Translations under genes and position numbers: made by a program | Source: a bacterium HR28 | GTDB lineage: Bacteria; Chloroflexota; Chloroflexia; Thermomicrobiales; Thermomicrobiaceae | Length of the DNA: 64,000 nt | Reading direction: 5' to 3' | Assembly: GCA_002898255.1 (NCBI GenBank) | Contig: BEIE01000001.1 | Location: 186,001-250,000, forward strand | The notes under the pieces: model-generated | Databases searched by the model: none | Told to the model about the DNA's origin: nothing | The model's input: the letters and a program-made list of their open reading frames with translations, nothing else | In this document: positions 1 to 9,128 of the stretch, piece after piece | How the letters are laid out: each line of letters starts with the position of its first letter | Position numbering within the stretch: the first letter of the stretch is position 1

Positions 1-909
1 TCGTGGCTCTGCTTGGCTGAGCGTGCCTAGAACAACCAGGGCGGTCAGCACCACCGCGAAGAGGTTCCCGACCAGGACCGACGGCTCGGCGTGCGCGAGC
101 AAGGGTCCACCACCATCCACCACGTCGAGAATGAAGAGGATCACCATGTTAAAGGCATTACTCCCAAGGAGGTTTCCAACCACCAGGTCGTAGGATCCAG
201 CGCGTATCCCAGCAATCGAGACGACAATCTCGGGCAACGAGGTGACTACTGCCAGGACGATGATTCCGAAAAACCCTGTCGTCACTCCGGTCTGCTCGAC
301 AAGCTCCGTCGCCGCCCCGATGAGTAATCGCGCCGCGAGGACCAATACGAGCGTCGCCGCGGCAAAGCGGGCGGCATCTTGCCAGAGTCCGAAACGCATC
401 TGGCCGGGTGTCGCTCCGACCGGTACTGGTAGTACGCGTGCGCGGCGCGTCGCGTGTAGCAACCACGCACCCCACAGGTAGGCAAGGCCAATCAGGACCG
501 TGGCCCATCCGACGCCGAAAGGGGCAAGCTGCGACGCAGTCACGATCCCAAGCGCAGCGAGGGCGAGGACAATGATCGCGAGGACTCCGGCCATCGCCTG
601 ATCGATGATTACCCGAGTGAGGATCCGTACCTGGGGAGTCAGTAGGTCAGCGACAGCCAACACCAGCATGTTGAACATACACGAGCCGAAAAGATCACCG
701 GTCGCGAAATTTGCAGTGCCACTCCGAACCGCGATCAGATCGACTGAGAGTTCCGGCAGTGAGGTTGCACCAGCGAGGAGGATGGCACCGATCCACGCGT
801 GCCCGAGCCCGGTGTGCTCGGCCAGTTTCTCAGCCCGCCGCGTCAATTCCCAGCCAGCCAGCACGACAAAAGCCGCGCTGAGACTGAACACGACAAGCGT
901 TCCCCACAC
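1..909 (-). CDS. CaCA-family calcium/sodium (cation) antiporter, 3' end cut by window edge
   Basis: This is a membrane antiporter that should exchange Ca2+ or another cation for Na+ or H+. I translated 303 codons without a stop before the frame leaves the left edge. Both alpha-repeat signatures of the CaCA family are visible: GATSLPELSVDL followed by GDLFGSCMFN in the first half, and VTSLPEIVVSIAG followed by GNLLGSNAFNMV in the second. The segments between them are strongly hydrophobic. The start is a GTG at 909, preceded by GATGAGGAG at a normal distance; an in-frame TGA lies just upstream, so few other starts are possible. It lies 47 bp after the malic enzyme gene on the same strand and may be read through from it. 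The ion specificity cannot be read from the sequence. Confidence 0.88.
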   Translation of the reverse strand, partial: MWGTLVVFSLSAAFVVLAGWELTRRAEKLAEHTGLGHAWIGAILLAGATSLPELSVDLIAVRSGTANFATGDLFGSCMFNMLVLAVADLLTPQVRILTRVIIDQAMAGVLAIIVLALAALGIVTASQLAPFGVGWATVLIGLAYLWGAWLLHATRRARVLPVPVGATPGQMRFGLWQDAARFAAATLVLVLAARLLIGAATELVEQTGVTTGFFGIIVLAVVTSLPEIVVSIAGIRAGSYDLVVGNLLGSNAFNMVILFILDVVDGGGPLLAHAEPSVLVGNLFAVVLTALVVLGTLSQAEPR

Positions 910-956
910 TCCGGCCGTCTCCTCATCGCCTTGTCAGAATCGCTGTCAGGGTGTCC

Positions 957-3470
957 TCAGCGGCGCACGCCCTCGTAGAGAAGCTCCCGTGTGCGCGCTG
1001 CCACCTCGTCCGGATCGACCTGGACACGCGCCACGCCGGTTTCTATCGCCGCGCGAGCGACTGCCGCCGCCACAGCGGGCGGGACGTTCAGATCCAGGCT
1101 ATCTGGGATGACGAACTGTGGGGAGAGCTGGCGCGGCGTGACCAGCTCAGCGATCGCCTGTGCTGCAGCCAGCTTCATGGCATCGTTAATGTCCCGAGCA
1201 CGCACATCAAGGGCGCCGCGGAAGACACCAGGGAAAGCGAGGGAGTTATTCACCTGGTTCGGGAAGTCAGAGCGGCCAGTCGCCACCACGAGCGCACCAG
1301 CCTCATAGGCGAGGTCGGGGTGAATTTCTGGGTCAGGATTGGCCAAGGCGAAGACAATGGGACCGGGAGCCATAGTACGGATCATCTCCGGCGTGAGGAT
1401 GTTGGGACTGGACAGGCCGATGAAGGCATCTGCCCCGACAAGCGCATCCGCAAGACTTCCGCGCACACCCGCCTTGTTTGTGAGCCGGGCGATCTCCATC
1501 TTGTAGCGATTCATCCCCACCTCACGCTCGCGGTAGATCGCCCCGTGCCGGTCACAGAGCACGATGTCACCGACACCGTAGACGAGGAGCAACTTCGCCG
1601 TGGCGATCCCAGCCGCGCCGGCCCCGTTGATCACAATCTTCGCTTCACTGAGCGGTGTCCCACGCAGCTTGAAGGCGTTGATGAGACCCGCCAAGACCAC
1701 GATGGCGGTCCCATGCTGGTCATCGTGGAAGACCGGCATATCGAGGCGCTCCTTGAGTGCCGCCTCGATTTCGAAGCACCGCGGGGCCGAGATATCTTCG
1801 AGGTTGATGCCACCGAACGAGGGCGCAATCGCTGCCACAATGTCGACGATCCGCTCCGGGTCACGCTCGGCGATACAGATCGGGAAGGCCTCAACACCAC
1901 CCAGCGACTGGAACAAGACGGCCTTCCCCTCCATCACCGGCAGCGCCGCCTGTGGTCCAATGTCGCCGAGGCCAAGCACAGCACTGCCATCGGTCACAAT
2001 CGCCACCAGATTTCCCTTGACGGTGAGATCGTAGACCGCCTCACGATGCTGGCGGACCTCTTCGACCGGGGCAAGTGCAGCTGGCGGCAGGTAGAGCAGG
2101 TTCAGGATGTGATGGTCACGGACGGGCAACTTGCTGCGGATCTCGAGCACACCGCGGTAGCGCCTGCGAAGGTCAAGAGCCTGCTCGTTCAACGAGCGCG
2201 GACGCCGGGAGCTCACCCGTGGGGGCTCAAAAGCTCCCTCGTAGATGTACCGCCGCGTATTCTCGGCGACCTGCTGCGGATCGACTTCGCGTGTCGCCTC
2301 ACCGGTCTCGAGCGCCGCCTGGACCACCGCAGCAGCGATTGCTGGGGCGACTCGGAAGTCGAAGATCTGCGGCACGATGTGCTCTGGCCCACGTTGCTCC
2401 GGCGGCACAAGGCTCGCCAGTGCCTCAGCAGCGTAGATGAGCGTACGCAAGCGGATGTTCCGGGCGCCCGAATCGAGCAGCCCACGGAAGACACCCGGAA
2501 AGACGAGCGAGACATCCATCATGTTTGGGTAGTCTGAGCGGCCGGTCGCCACAACCGCCGCACCGGCCTGGCGCGCCAGATTCGGATCGATTTCCGGCGT
2601 CGGCAACGCGAGGGCAAAGACGATCGGATCGGCGGCCATCGACGCCACCATCTCCGGCGTCAAGATGTTTCCTCGCGCCAGCCCAATGAAGACGTCCGCA
2701 CCCTTCAGCACATCGGCGAGTGAGCCACGTCGCCGCTCCGGGTTCGTTTCCTTGGCCAGATACGCTTTGGCCCAGTTCATCCGGTAGGGACGCCCGAGGT
2801 AGATCGCGCCCGCACGGTCGCACACGATGAGATCCTTCACCCCGACGCGCGTCAGCAGCCGGGCGACCCCGATACCGGCCAAACCAGCGCCCGCGATCAC
2901 CACCCGCACCTGATCCAGCCGCTTGCCGACGACCTCAAGCGCATTCTTGAGCGCTCCCAGTACCAGGATCGCTGTCCCGTGATGCTGGTTCGAGAAGACT
3001 GGGATCGGTGCGGCCTTTTCCAGGTGATCCTGAATCGTGAAGCTGTGTGGTGCGCGAATATGGTCGAGACAGATCGCCCCGAAGGTTGGGATCAACGAGC
3101 GCGCGACTTCGACGATCTCCAAAGGATCAGTCAAGTCGACGCCGATCGGGACGGCGTCCACACCGGCGAACGTCTTGAAGAGCACGGCCTTCGCTTCGAG
3201 CAGTGGTAAAGCCGCCTCAACCGGAGCCCGAGTCGGTCCGAAGAGATCCGAGGCATCGGTCAGGATAGCCACGGTGTTGCCGCGCCCGGTGAGATCGAAG
3301 GACGCAACTTCATCCTGGCTAATGACTCGGCAGGCTTCGGCGACTCCCGGTGTGTAAACGAGGCTGAGCATCGCCCGGTCACGCAGCGGCACTTTGCTCG
3401 CGATGCCGATCAGCCCACGATATTGCCGCCGGTACGCTAATGCTGCATCTGGCTGATCGAGCAGATACAT
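957..3470 (-). CDS. Tandem-fused double malic enzyme (837 aa)
   Basis: NAD(P)-dependent malic enzyme converts malate to pyruvate and CO2. A usual bacterial small-subunit enzyme has about 380-450 residues; this protein holds two complete copies head to tail, about residues 1-415 and 430-837. The copies differ at active-site motifs. The N-half keeps YTPGVAE (39-45) and the lysine in LEAKA (94), but has LDH (135-137) where the C-half has LED (558-560), and FSNQHHGTA where the C-half has FHDDQHGTA (581-589). It also lacks the GLGDIG loop and has ALPTPE for ALANPDPE and MMDV for QVNN. The C-half keeps all those motifs but reads YLPPAAL (460-466) instead of YTPGVAE. Both halves retain a dinucleotide-binding GAG motif (VIAGAGLAG, VINGAGAAG). 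One composite active site per chain is my inference. There is no phosphotransacetylase domain. ATG start. Confidence 0.93.
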   Translation of the reverse strand: MYLLDQPDAALAYRRQYRGLIGIASKVPLRDRAMLSLVYTPGVAEACRVISQDEVASFDLTGRGNTVAILTDASDLFGPTRAPVEAALPLLEAKAVLFKTFAGVDAVPIGVDLTDPLEIVEVARSLIPTFGAICLDHIRAPHSFTIQDHLEKAAPIPVFSNQHHGTAILVLGALKNALEVVGKRLDQVRVVIAGAGLAGIGVARLLTRVGVKDLIVCDRAGAIYLGRPYRMNWAKAYLAKETNPERRRGSLADVLKGADVFIGLARGNILTPEMVASMAADPIVFALALPTPEIDPNLARQAGAAVVATGRSDYPNMMDVSLVFPGVFRGLLDSGARNIRLRTLIYAAEALASLVPPEQRGPEHIVPQIFDFRVAPAIAAAVVQAALETGEATREVDPQQVAENTRRYIYEGAFEPPRVSSRRPRSLNEQALDLRRRYRGVLEIRSKLPVRDHHILNLLYLPPAALAPVEEVRQHREAVYDLTVKGNLVAIVTDGSAVLGLGDIGPQAALPVMEGKAVLFQSLGGVEAFPICIAERDPERIVDIVAAIAPSFGGINLEDISAPRCFEIEAALKERLDMPVFHDDQHGTAIVVLAGLINAFKLRGTPLSEAKIVINGAGAAGIATAKLLLVYGVGDIVLCDRHGAIYREREVGMNRYKMEIARLTNKAGVRGSLADALVGADAFIGLSSPNILTPEMIRTMAPGPIVFALANPDPEIHPDLAYEAGALVVATGRSDFPNQVNNSLAFPGVFRGALDVRARDINDAMKLAAAQAIAELVTPRQLSPQFVIPDSLDLNVPPAVAAAVARAAIETGVARVQVDPDEVAARTRELLYEGVRR

Positions 3471-3516
3471 GCCCCACCCCGTTCAGCATGCTCGGACGCT
3501 GCTCCCATCGTCGCGG

Positions 3517-3546
3517 ATTGTACGGTGTGCACGACCCGAGGGGCAA
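3517..3546 (-). promoter_or_regulatory. Putative promoter of the malic enzyme gene
   Basis: On the minus strand, TTGCCC (3541-3546) and TACAAT (3517-3522) are separated by 18 bp. This would start RNA near 3510, giving a leader of about 40 nt before the ATG at 3470. The -10 match is good and the -35 match is partial. Confidence 0.45.
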
Positions 3547-3752
3547 TCACACTGTGCAGCGTGCTCTTCGCCAGGTGCGTTCCCCTGCCGGACGGTGAAC
3601 ACCGCTCGAATGCTTCCCGCCAAGAAACTAGCAAGGCAACTCCACCGGGCATCCCTGCCACGGCAAGCACCCGATGACCACGAGCGATTGTTCGCCGAAC
3701 CGACACGCCGCACCGAACTACCTCGCCCAGGCCGGTCCCGGATGTCAATACA

Positions 3753-5255
3753 TCATGCCTCATCCCTGCTCCCGCTGTTCCCCGTGCAGCTGTACCTTGC
3801 GCGTTCCCACTCCTGCCGGACGAGCCAACGCTGCAGTTTGCCGCTGGCCGTGCGCGGGAGCTCCTCCACAAACCGAATCGTCCGCGGCACCTTGTACCCT
3901 GCCAGACGTGTCCGGCACCAGGCGACGAGCTCGTGAGCCGTGGCACTCATTCCCCTGCGGAGCACGACCGCCGCAACAACTCGCTGCCCCCATTCAACGT
4001 CCGGTATCCCCACCACGACCGCCTCAGCGACCGCGGGATGACCAAGCAGCACCGCCTCGACCTCGGCCGGAAAGACATTCTCACCACCGGTGACGATCAG
4101 ATCGTCACGCCGGTCGAGGACGTACAGGTACCCCTCTTCGTCCAGATAGCCGATATCGCCAGTGCGGAGCCAGCCATTGGAGAAGGCACGCGCGGTCAGG
4201 TCGGGTCGTCGCCAATAGCCTGGCGTGACGACTGGCCCCCGCACTTCGATCTCCCCTGGCTCGCCCGGCTCAGCCAAACTGCCATCCGGCCGGACGATGC
4301 GGAGCGCGTTCGGATAGAGTGGTTTCCCGGCCGAGCCTAACTTGCGCAGTGCATCTTCAGGGGCAAGGGTCGCCAGCTGCGATGCAGTCTCCGTCAAACC
4401 ATACGTCTGCAGCACCGGCAGGCCGACGGCGGCGCAGCGCTCGAGCAATGGACGTGGCGCTGGCCCCCCGCCAAGCAGCACAGCCCGGAGATGCGCCGGA
4501 TAGCGCCGCTCGCCGCGTTCCTCGAGCATTCGCCAGAGCATCGTCCCCACTAGCGAGGCGAGCGTCACCCCACGCTCGATCGCCTCGTTCGCCATCGCTG
4601 CGTCGAACCGCTCGTGCAGCTCAACCGCGAATCCGCCAAGAACGCTGCGAAAGAGAATCGAGAGCCCTCCGACGTGAAAGAGAGGCAAGCAAAGGAGCCA
4701 GCGATCGTCTGGCAGCACTCCGAGGTTCAGCTGGGAACCAACAGCGCTCCACCAGTGGTTGCCGTAGGTCAGCAAGACACCTTTCGGGCGGTCGGTCGTC
4801 CCAGACGTATAGATGAGCGTGTGTACCGCATCGACCTCAACGTCTCGCCGGAGTTCCACCGCTGCCTCTGGCAGCCCAGCAAGTTCCTCGACATCAACGA
4901 CCGTCCCTGTCCATGACGCGACTGCCCCGCGCGTCGCCGATTCGACCAGCACCACATGCGGATCAGCATCAGCGAGCACGGTCAGGAGCTCCTGTGGGGT
5001 AAGACGCACGTTGAGCGGCACCAGTACCGCACCGAGCCGGCTCACGGCATGGACGAGCACCACGAGCTCCGGCCGGTTCGAGAGACATGCCGCGACACGG
5101 TCGCCCGCCCTAACACCAAGTCCAGCGAGCTGACATGCCAAGCGGTCCGCCTCCAGCGCGAGTTCCGCAAACGTCCACGTCCGCTCCCGCCAGATGAGCG
5201 CCGCCCGCTCCGGTGTCGCGACCGCGCGCCAGGCCAGCCACTCCGGGAGACGCAT
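3753..5255 (-). CDS. menE: o-Succinylbenzoate-CoA ligase (MenE)
   Basis: An ANL-superfamily enzyme that activates o-succinylbenzoate with ATP and CoA in menaquinone synthesis. The 500-residue chain shows the P-loop YTSGTTDRPKG at 149-159, the YGLTETAS motif, the hinge-region LRTGDIGYLDEEGYLYVLDRRDD, and the C-terminal lysine in PRTASGKLQRW. Assignment as MenE rather than another acyl-CoA ligase rests on its place as the last gene of the menB-menA-menC cluster. A start at 5312 is also open, but it would overlap the upstream gene, and the ATG at 5255 is preceded by GAGAGGA five bases away. The gap to the upstream gene is 10 bp. Confidence 0.92.
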   Translation of the reverse strand: MRLPEWLAWRAVATPERAALIWRERTWTFAELALEADRLACQLAGLGVRAGDRVAACLSNRPELVVLVHAVSRLGAVLVPLNVRLTPQELLTVLADADPHVVLVESATRGAVASWTGTVVDVEELAGLPEAAVELRRDVEVDAVHTLIYTSGTTDRPKGVLLTYGNHWWSAVGSQLNLGVLPDDRWLLCLPLFHVGGLSILFRSVLGGFAVELHERFDAAMANEAIERGVTLASLVGTMLWRMLEERGERRYPAHLRAVLLGGGPAPRPLLERCAAVGLPVLQTYGLTETASQLATLAPEDALRKLGSAGKPLYPNALRIVRPDGSLAEPGEPGEIEVRGPVVTPGYWRRPDLTARAFSNGWLRTGDIGYLDEEGYLYVLDRRDDLIVTGGENVFPAEVEAVLLGHPAVAEAVVVGIPDVEWGQRVVAAVVLRRGMSATAHELVAWCRTRLAGYKVPRTIRFVEELPRTASGKLQRWLVRQEWERARYSCTGNSGSRDEA

Positions 5256-5265
5256 CGTCGTCCTC

Positions 5266-5673
5266 TCAGATCCCTCCGAGCCCCAGCCAATCAAACGTGT
5301 AGACGAGCGCATACGGCCACAAGAGCACCGAGTACACGATGAACCGGACGAGATCGACCTGCCGGAAGTCGACTTGCCAAGGATCGATCAGCACGAAGCC
5401 AGCTGTCCAGAGAACACCTGCAAACAGATAGGCGAACAGGCCGAAGAGCGCTCCCCAGATGCGGCCACCGAACCGGCGCGTGCCCGCACCCACGAGCATC
5501 CAACTGCCGGCGATAAGGAACGCTGCCAGCACAACCAACAGGTTGGCCAGCCCCCGCGAATTGACCAGTACCCGCGGCACGACGACCGCACACAGCGCAA
5601 AACCGAGTACTGTTACCAGTCCGCCTGTCGTCACCGCAGCAATCCGCCAGCGGGTAACGTGCTCTTCCTTCAT
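5266..5673 (-). CDS. Unknown four-helix membrane protein inside the menaquinone operon
   Basis: A 135-residue protein with about four hydrophobic segments. They lie around TTGGLVTVLGFALCAVVV, LLVVLAAFLIAGSWMLVGA, GALFGLFAYLFAGVLWTAGF and the C-terminal IVYSVLLWPYALVYTF. I recognise no catalytic motif. The start is fixed by an ATGA overlap with the menC stop (5670-5673), which suggests translational coupling, and menE follows 10 bp later. The position between menC and menE points to a link with quinone or membrane function, but that is context only. Confidence 0.8.
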   Translation of the reverse strand: MKEEHVTRWRIAAVTTGGLVTVLGFALCAVVVPRVLVNSRGLANLLVVLAAFLIAGSWMLVGAGTRRFGGRIWGALFGLFAYLFAGVLWTAGFVLIDPWQVDFRQVDLVRFIVYSVLLWPYALVYTFDWLGLGGI

Positions 5674-6749
5674 CTGTCTGCTTGCCCTTCGTCCCACCGT
5701 ACGCCAAGCCCACTCCCAGGCGGTAGTCTGAGTCGGCCTCCCACCGGTTCGAATCGTTCCACCGTTCCCAGCGAACGGAGCAGGACCGCAGTCGCCAATC
5801 CATGCGCTCGCTCGTTACCCGGCAGAGCTGCCGCGGTGTGGAGTGCCGCGGCGAGCCCTATCCCCGACTCGAAAACGCTGGTGACAACCGCCTCGATCCC
5901 ACACCGAGCTGCCTGCTCCACTGCGGCCAGCAGGCGGCGTGGCCCACCGAGCAGCGGTAACTTCAACACGAGAACGTCCGCCGCCGCCAGCGCGAGCGCT
6001 CGCTCGACCGCCTCCAGTCCAAGAAGCACCTCATCAGCGGCGACGGGCACCGGCGAACGCCGCCGGAGCTCCGCAAGTTCCTCGAGCGTCTCCACCGGCT
6101 GCTCCAGGTACTCGACGTCGAGCGGTGCGACCGCACGCGCGAAGGCGAGCGCCTGCTCGACCGTGGCAGCACCGTTCGCGTCCAGCCGCAACCGCACCGC
6201 CGATCCAACTGCCGCGCGCACCGCAGCGACCCGTTCCGCTTCGCTCGGCTCGATACGCACCTTCAGCTTCAGCGTGCTGTATCCGGCTGCCACTGCGTGG
6301 CATGCTGCTGCGACGGTCCTCTCCACATCAAGAAGCCCGATGAGCGCGTTCACGGCCACCGCTGGCCGCGCGGCCGGATGCAACCAGCGAGCCAGCATCA
6401 CCCCTTGCCGCTGCGCCAGCAGATCGACGAGTGCTGTCTCGACCGCCGCACGAGCCGCCCGCGCCCCATCCGCCAGCGCCGGCACACGGTCGAGCGCCTG
6501 ACAGAGTGACCGCTCGTCGCAGAACGCGCCCGCCTGCCGAAGGCTAGTCAACCACGCCTCCGCCTCACGGAGCGCCTGGGCCTCGCTCCCCGGCCAAGGT
6601 GCGACGTCACCAAGTCCGGTGACGCCGTCCGGCGTGCGGAGCTCGACGATCAGGCCGCATCGTTCTCGGAGCTCGCCGCGCGCCGTCGCGAGCGGAATTC
6701 GGAACTCCAGTCGGTAGGGCCACCAGCGGCACTGAAGCGATCTCACCAC
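5670..6749 (-). CDS. menC: o-Succinylbenzoate synthase (MenC)
   Basis: An enolase-superfamily dehydratase that converts SHCHC to o-succinylbenzoate in menaquinone synthesis. The superfamily residues are all present: KLK (Lys161, Lys163), metal ligands Asp190 in RLDANG, Glu216 in YLEQP and Asp239 in AADE, and Lys263 in LKLPLLGG. Length (359 aa) is normal. It starts at a GTG-GTG pair (6749 or 6746) that overlaps the menA stop and ends in an ATGA overlap with the next gene, so it is tightly coupled on both sides. Related muconate-lactonizing or dipeptide-epimerase activities share these residues; the men context decides the call. Confidence 0.92.
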   Translation of the reverse strand: MVRSLQCRWWPYRLEFRIPLATARGELRERCGLIVELRTPDGVTGLGDVAPWPGSEAQALREAEAWLTSLRQAGAFCDERSLCQALDRVPALADGARAARAAVETALVDLLAQRQGVMLARWLHPAARPAVAVNALIGLLDVERTVAAACHAVAAGYSTLKLKVRIEPSEAERVAAVRAAVGSAVRLRLDANGAATVEQALAFARAVAPLDVEYLEQPVETLEELAELRRRSPVPVAADEVLLGLEAVERALALAAADVLVLKLPLLGGPRRLLAAVEQAARCGIEAVVTSVFESGIGLAAALHTAAALPGNERAHGLATAVLLRSLGTVERFEPVGGRLRLPPGSGLGVRWDEGQADR

Positions 6750-7666
6750 AGCAGCCCCATCGCGAAGAGCACAGCGAAGATGAGCTGGAGCTGCCCCGTA
6801 CGCCGCAACACACTGTTCAGCGCTGGCCCTGAGGTCCCACCAAGCACGATACGCACGAGCTTGACAGCCAAGGGCAGAGTGAGCAGCGGGAGCAGCAGCG
6901 CAAGTCCGCCTCGTCCCAGGAGAACGAGGAGAGAAGGGATGAGATAGGCAACCCCGACGAGCACCGCGTACTGCCAGCGGGTCGCTCGCTCCCCGATGCG
7001 CACCGCGAGCGTCCGCTTCCCGGCAGCACGATCGGTCGGGATGTCACGTAAGTTGTTGACGACAAGGATCGCGGTGATCAACGCCCCAACCGGCACCGCG
7101 GCGATCAACGCGAATCCGGAGAAGCTGTCACTTTGCAGATAGGCGCTCCCACCGACCGCTACCAGCCCAAAAAAGATGAAGACAAAAAGGTCGCCCAGCC
7201 CAATGTACCCCAGCGGCCAAGGACCAGCTGTGTAGAGGACTCCCGCTGCGATTGAGGCGAGACCGATCGCCAGGATCGGCCAGCCACCGACCCAAACGAG
7301 GTACAGGCCGAGCAGAACTGCTGCACCGAACGTCAGGGCGACCGCTCGCTTCATCTCGGCAACCGTTACTAACCCCCGCGCGGTGATCCGCGTCGGTCCG
7401 ACCCGCTCCGGCCGGTCAGCCCCCTTGAGGTAGTCGAAGAGGTCATTTGCGTAGTTCGTCCCAATCTGGATCAAGATTGCTGCTGCCAGTGCTGCAAGGA
7501 ACGGGAACCAGCGTACTGTTCCCGTCTCGCGCACCCCAACGGCCGTACCGACCAGAACAGGACCCACGGCAGCCACCAACGTCGCCGGACGAGCTCCGAG
7601 CCACCACACTCGCCAGCCCGGTCGTTCGGTCTCTCGCCTGGCCGAATCGCTCGCCGGGATCGCCAT
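6743..7666 (-). CDS. menA: 1,4-Dihydroxy-2-naphthoate polyprenyltransferase (MenA)
   Basis: A UbiA-family integral membrane prenyltransferase that attaches the isoprenoid tail to 1,4-dihydroxy-2-naphthoate. The two Asp-rich sites of the family are present: NYANDLFDYLKGAD near residue 80 and NNLRDIPTDRAAGKR near residue 200. About eight or nine hydrophobic segments span the 307 residues. It lies 17 bp after menB and overlaps menC by 7 bp, in the order expected for a men operon. Confidence 0.94.
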   Translation of the reverse strand: MAIPASDSARRETERPGWRVWWLGARPATLVAAVGPVLVGTAVGVRETGTVRWFPFLAALAAAILIQIGTNYANDLFDYLKGADRPERVGPTRITARGLVTVAEMKRAVALTFGAAVLLGLYLVWVGGWPILAIGLASIAAGVLYTAGPWPLGYIGLGDLFVFIFFGLVAVGGSAYLQSDSFSGFALIAAVPVGALITAILVVNNLRDIPTDRAAGKRTLAVRIGERATRWQYAVLVGVAYLIPSLLVLLGRGGLALLLPLLTLPLAVKLVRIVLGGTSGPALNSVLRRTGQLQLIFAVLFAMGLLW

Positions 7667-7683
7667 TCTGGCACCTCACTGCA

Positions 7684-8511
7684 TCAGGGGAAGCGCGGGA
7701 ACTTCGAGAAATCAGGCTTGCGCTTCTCCAGGAAGGCACGGTGCCCTTCTTTGGCCTCGTCAGTCAAGTAGTAGAGCAGGGTCGCATCGCCCGCCAGTTG
7801 CTGCAGTCCGGCGAGCCCGTCGGTGTCCGCGTTGAAAGCCGCCTTCAGGAAACGGATCGCCATCGGACTCTTCTCTAAGATCTCACGCGCCCACTGCACG
7901 GCCGTTTCCTCGAGCTTCTCGTAGGGCACGACCGCGTTCACCAGCCCCATTTCCAGGGCCTCTTGCGCGGTGTACTGACGGCAAAGGAACCAAATCTCCT
8001 TCGCCTTCTTGTGTCCAACGATCCGGCCGAGCAAGGTTGCTCCATATCCGGCGTCAAAGCTCCCTACTCGCGGGCCGACTTGCCCAAACTTCGCGTGCTC
8101 GGCCGCAATCGTGAGGTCACACACCACGTGCAACACGTGTCCACCGCCGATTGCATACCCGTTGACGACCGCGATGACTGGCTTCGGGAGATAGCGGATC
8201 TGCTTCTGCAGGTCAAGCACGTTGAGGCGAGGGATACCTTGATCGTCAACATAGCCACCCTCGCCACGCACTCGTTGATCACCGCCCGAACAGAAAGCTT
8301 TGTCACCCGCGCCGGTCAACAGCACGACACCGATTGACGCGTCGTCCCGCGCATGCGCGAACGCATCCATCATCTCCTTCACCGTGAGCGGCCGGAACGC
8401 GTTGCGCACTTCAGGACGGTTAATGGTGATTTTCGCAATCCCCTCCCCCTCTAACCGCTCGTAGAGGATGTCCGTATACTGCTTGATTGGTATCCACGTG
8501 AACTGGCTCAT
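7684..8511 (-). CDS. menB: 1,4-Dihydroxy-2-naphthoyl-CoA synthase (MenB)
   Basis: A crotonase-fold enzyme that closes the second ring of the naphthoquinone from o-succinylbenzoyl-CoA. The MenB signatures [10 protein letters not shown] (oxyanion region) and GSFDAGYGA are present, as is [18 protein letters not shown]. The 275-residue length is typical. It is the first gene of the minus-strand men cluster. ACAGGAGGTCGC immediately before the ATG is a near-perfect ribosome binding site. No menF, menD or menH is seen in the window. Confidence 0.96.
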   Translation of the reverse strand: MSQFTWIPIKQYTDILYERLEGEGIAKITINRPEVRNAFRPLTVKEMMDAFAHARDDASIGVVLLTGAGDKAFCSGGDQRVRGEGGYVDDQGIPRLNVLDLQKQIRYLPKPVIAVVNGYAIGGGHVLHVVCDLTIAAEHAKFGQVGPRVGSFDAGYGATLLGRIVGHKKAKEIWFLCRQYTAQEALEMGLVNAVVPYEKLEETAVQWAREILEKSPMAIRFLKAAFNADTDGLAGLQQLAGDATLLYYLTDEAKEGHRAFLEKRKPDFSKFPRFP

Positions 8512-9128
8512 GCGACCTCCTGTTGCCTGGTACGATCACTCGCGGCGCGCCACGGGCGCTCCCGTCAATCTTAGCGAGCCTGCTGGGCCAAGAGGGTCCC
8601 AACCTGGATGTGGTATGCCGCCGCATAGTCCGCGATCTAGTCCAGCACGGCACAGCCTGCCTCACACGATTTGCCATTGATAATCCACTCCGGGAACACT
8701 ACAGACACCAGTGCACGTGCCAAATCAGGCCGTGCCGCAGAGCCGGTGATGGGCGGACGCCCCTGGCACAGCCGTTCAGCACCGGTGCTGCCTTAACTCT
8801 TGTCCTCTGCGCACCAACTCAGCGAGGCCGATCCCGTCCCACTTGTCCTTCGCGGTGTGAACGGCCACGCCGACGCCTCATCGCTGGCGCTGTGTGGCCA
8901 AGGGCAAGAGGAGGAAGCACGGACCCTCACCGCAATGCCTGCCACCGGAGCGAGCCATCGCCCATTGGCCTAAGGCTGCGCCTCAGCCGACGTCGGAGCG
9001 AGATAGCGCGTGAAGGTGGTTTCCTGCCGCAGCAGGAGAAATGATGGTGTCCGATCCGGTGACGGGAACAGAGCCTGAGGCAATTCGCATCGTCCCACCG
9101 AAGCTCGTTGGTCACAGATTCCCGAAGC
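8512..9128. other. Intergenic region upstream of menB (617 bp)
   Basis: This should contain the menB promoter and the 3' end of the lipoprotein transcript. Open frames here have no good ribosome site and look like chance products of high GC. I found no convincing -10/-35 pair, terminator or RNA gene. Confidence 0.5.

Noticed and set aside
951-2537. 528-codon plus-strand frame opposite the malic enzyme gene
   Set aside because: A mirror product of GC-rich codon use; it is low in hydrophobic structure and His/Arg/Asp-rich, and the opposite strand encodes a clear enzyme.
3753-5255. General acyl-CoA synthetase instead of MenE
   Set aside because: The motifs alone allow it, but tight linkage to menB, menA and menC makes MenE much more likely.
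5735-5760. GGTTCGAATC resembling a tRNA T-loop
   Set aside because: It lies inside menC in the coding frame, and no acceptor or anticodon arms can be built around it.
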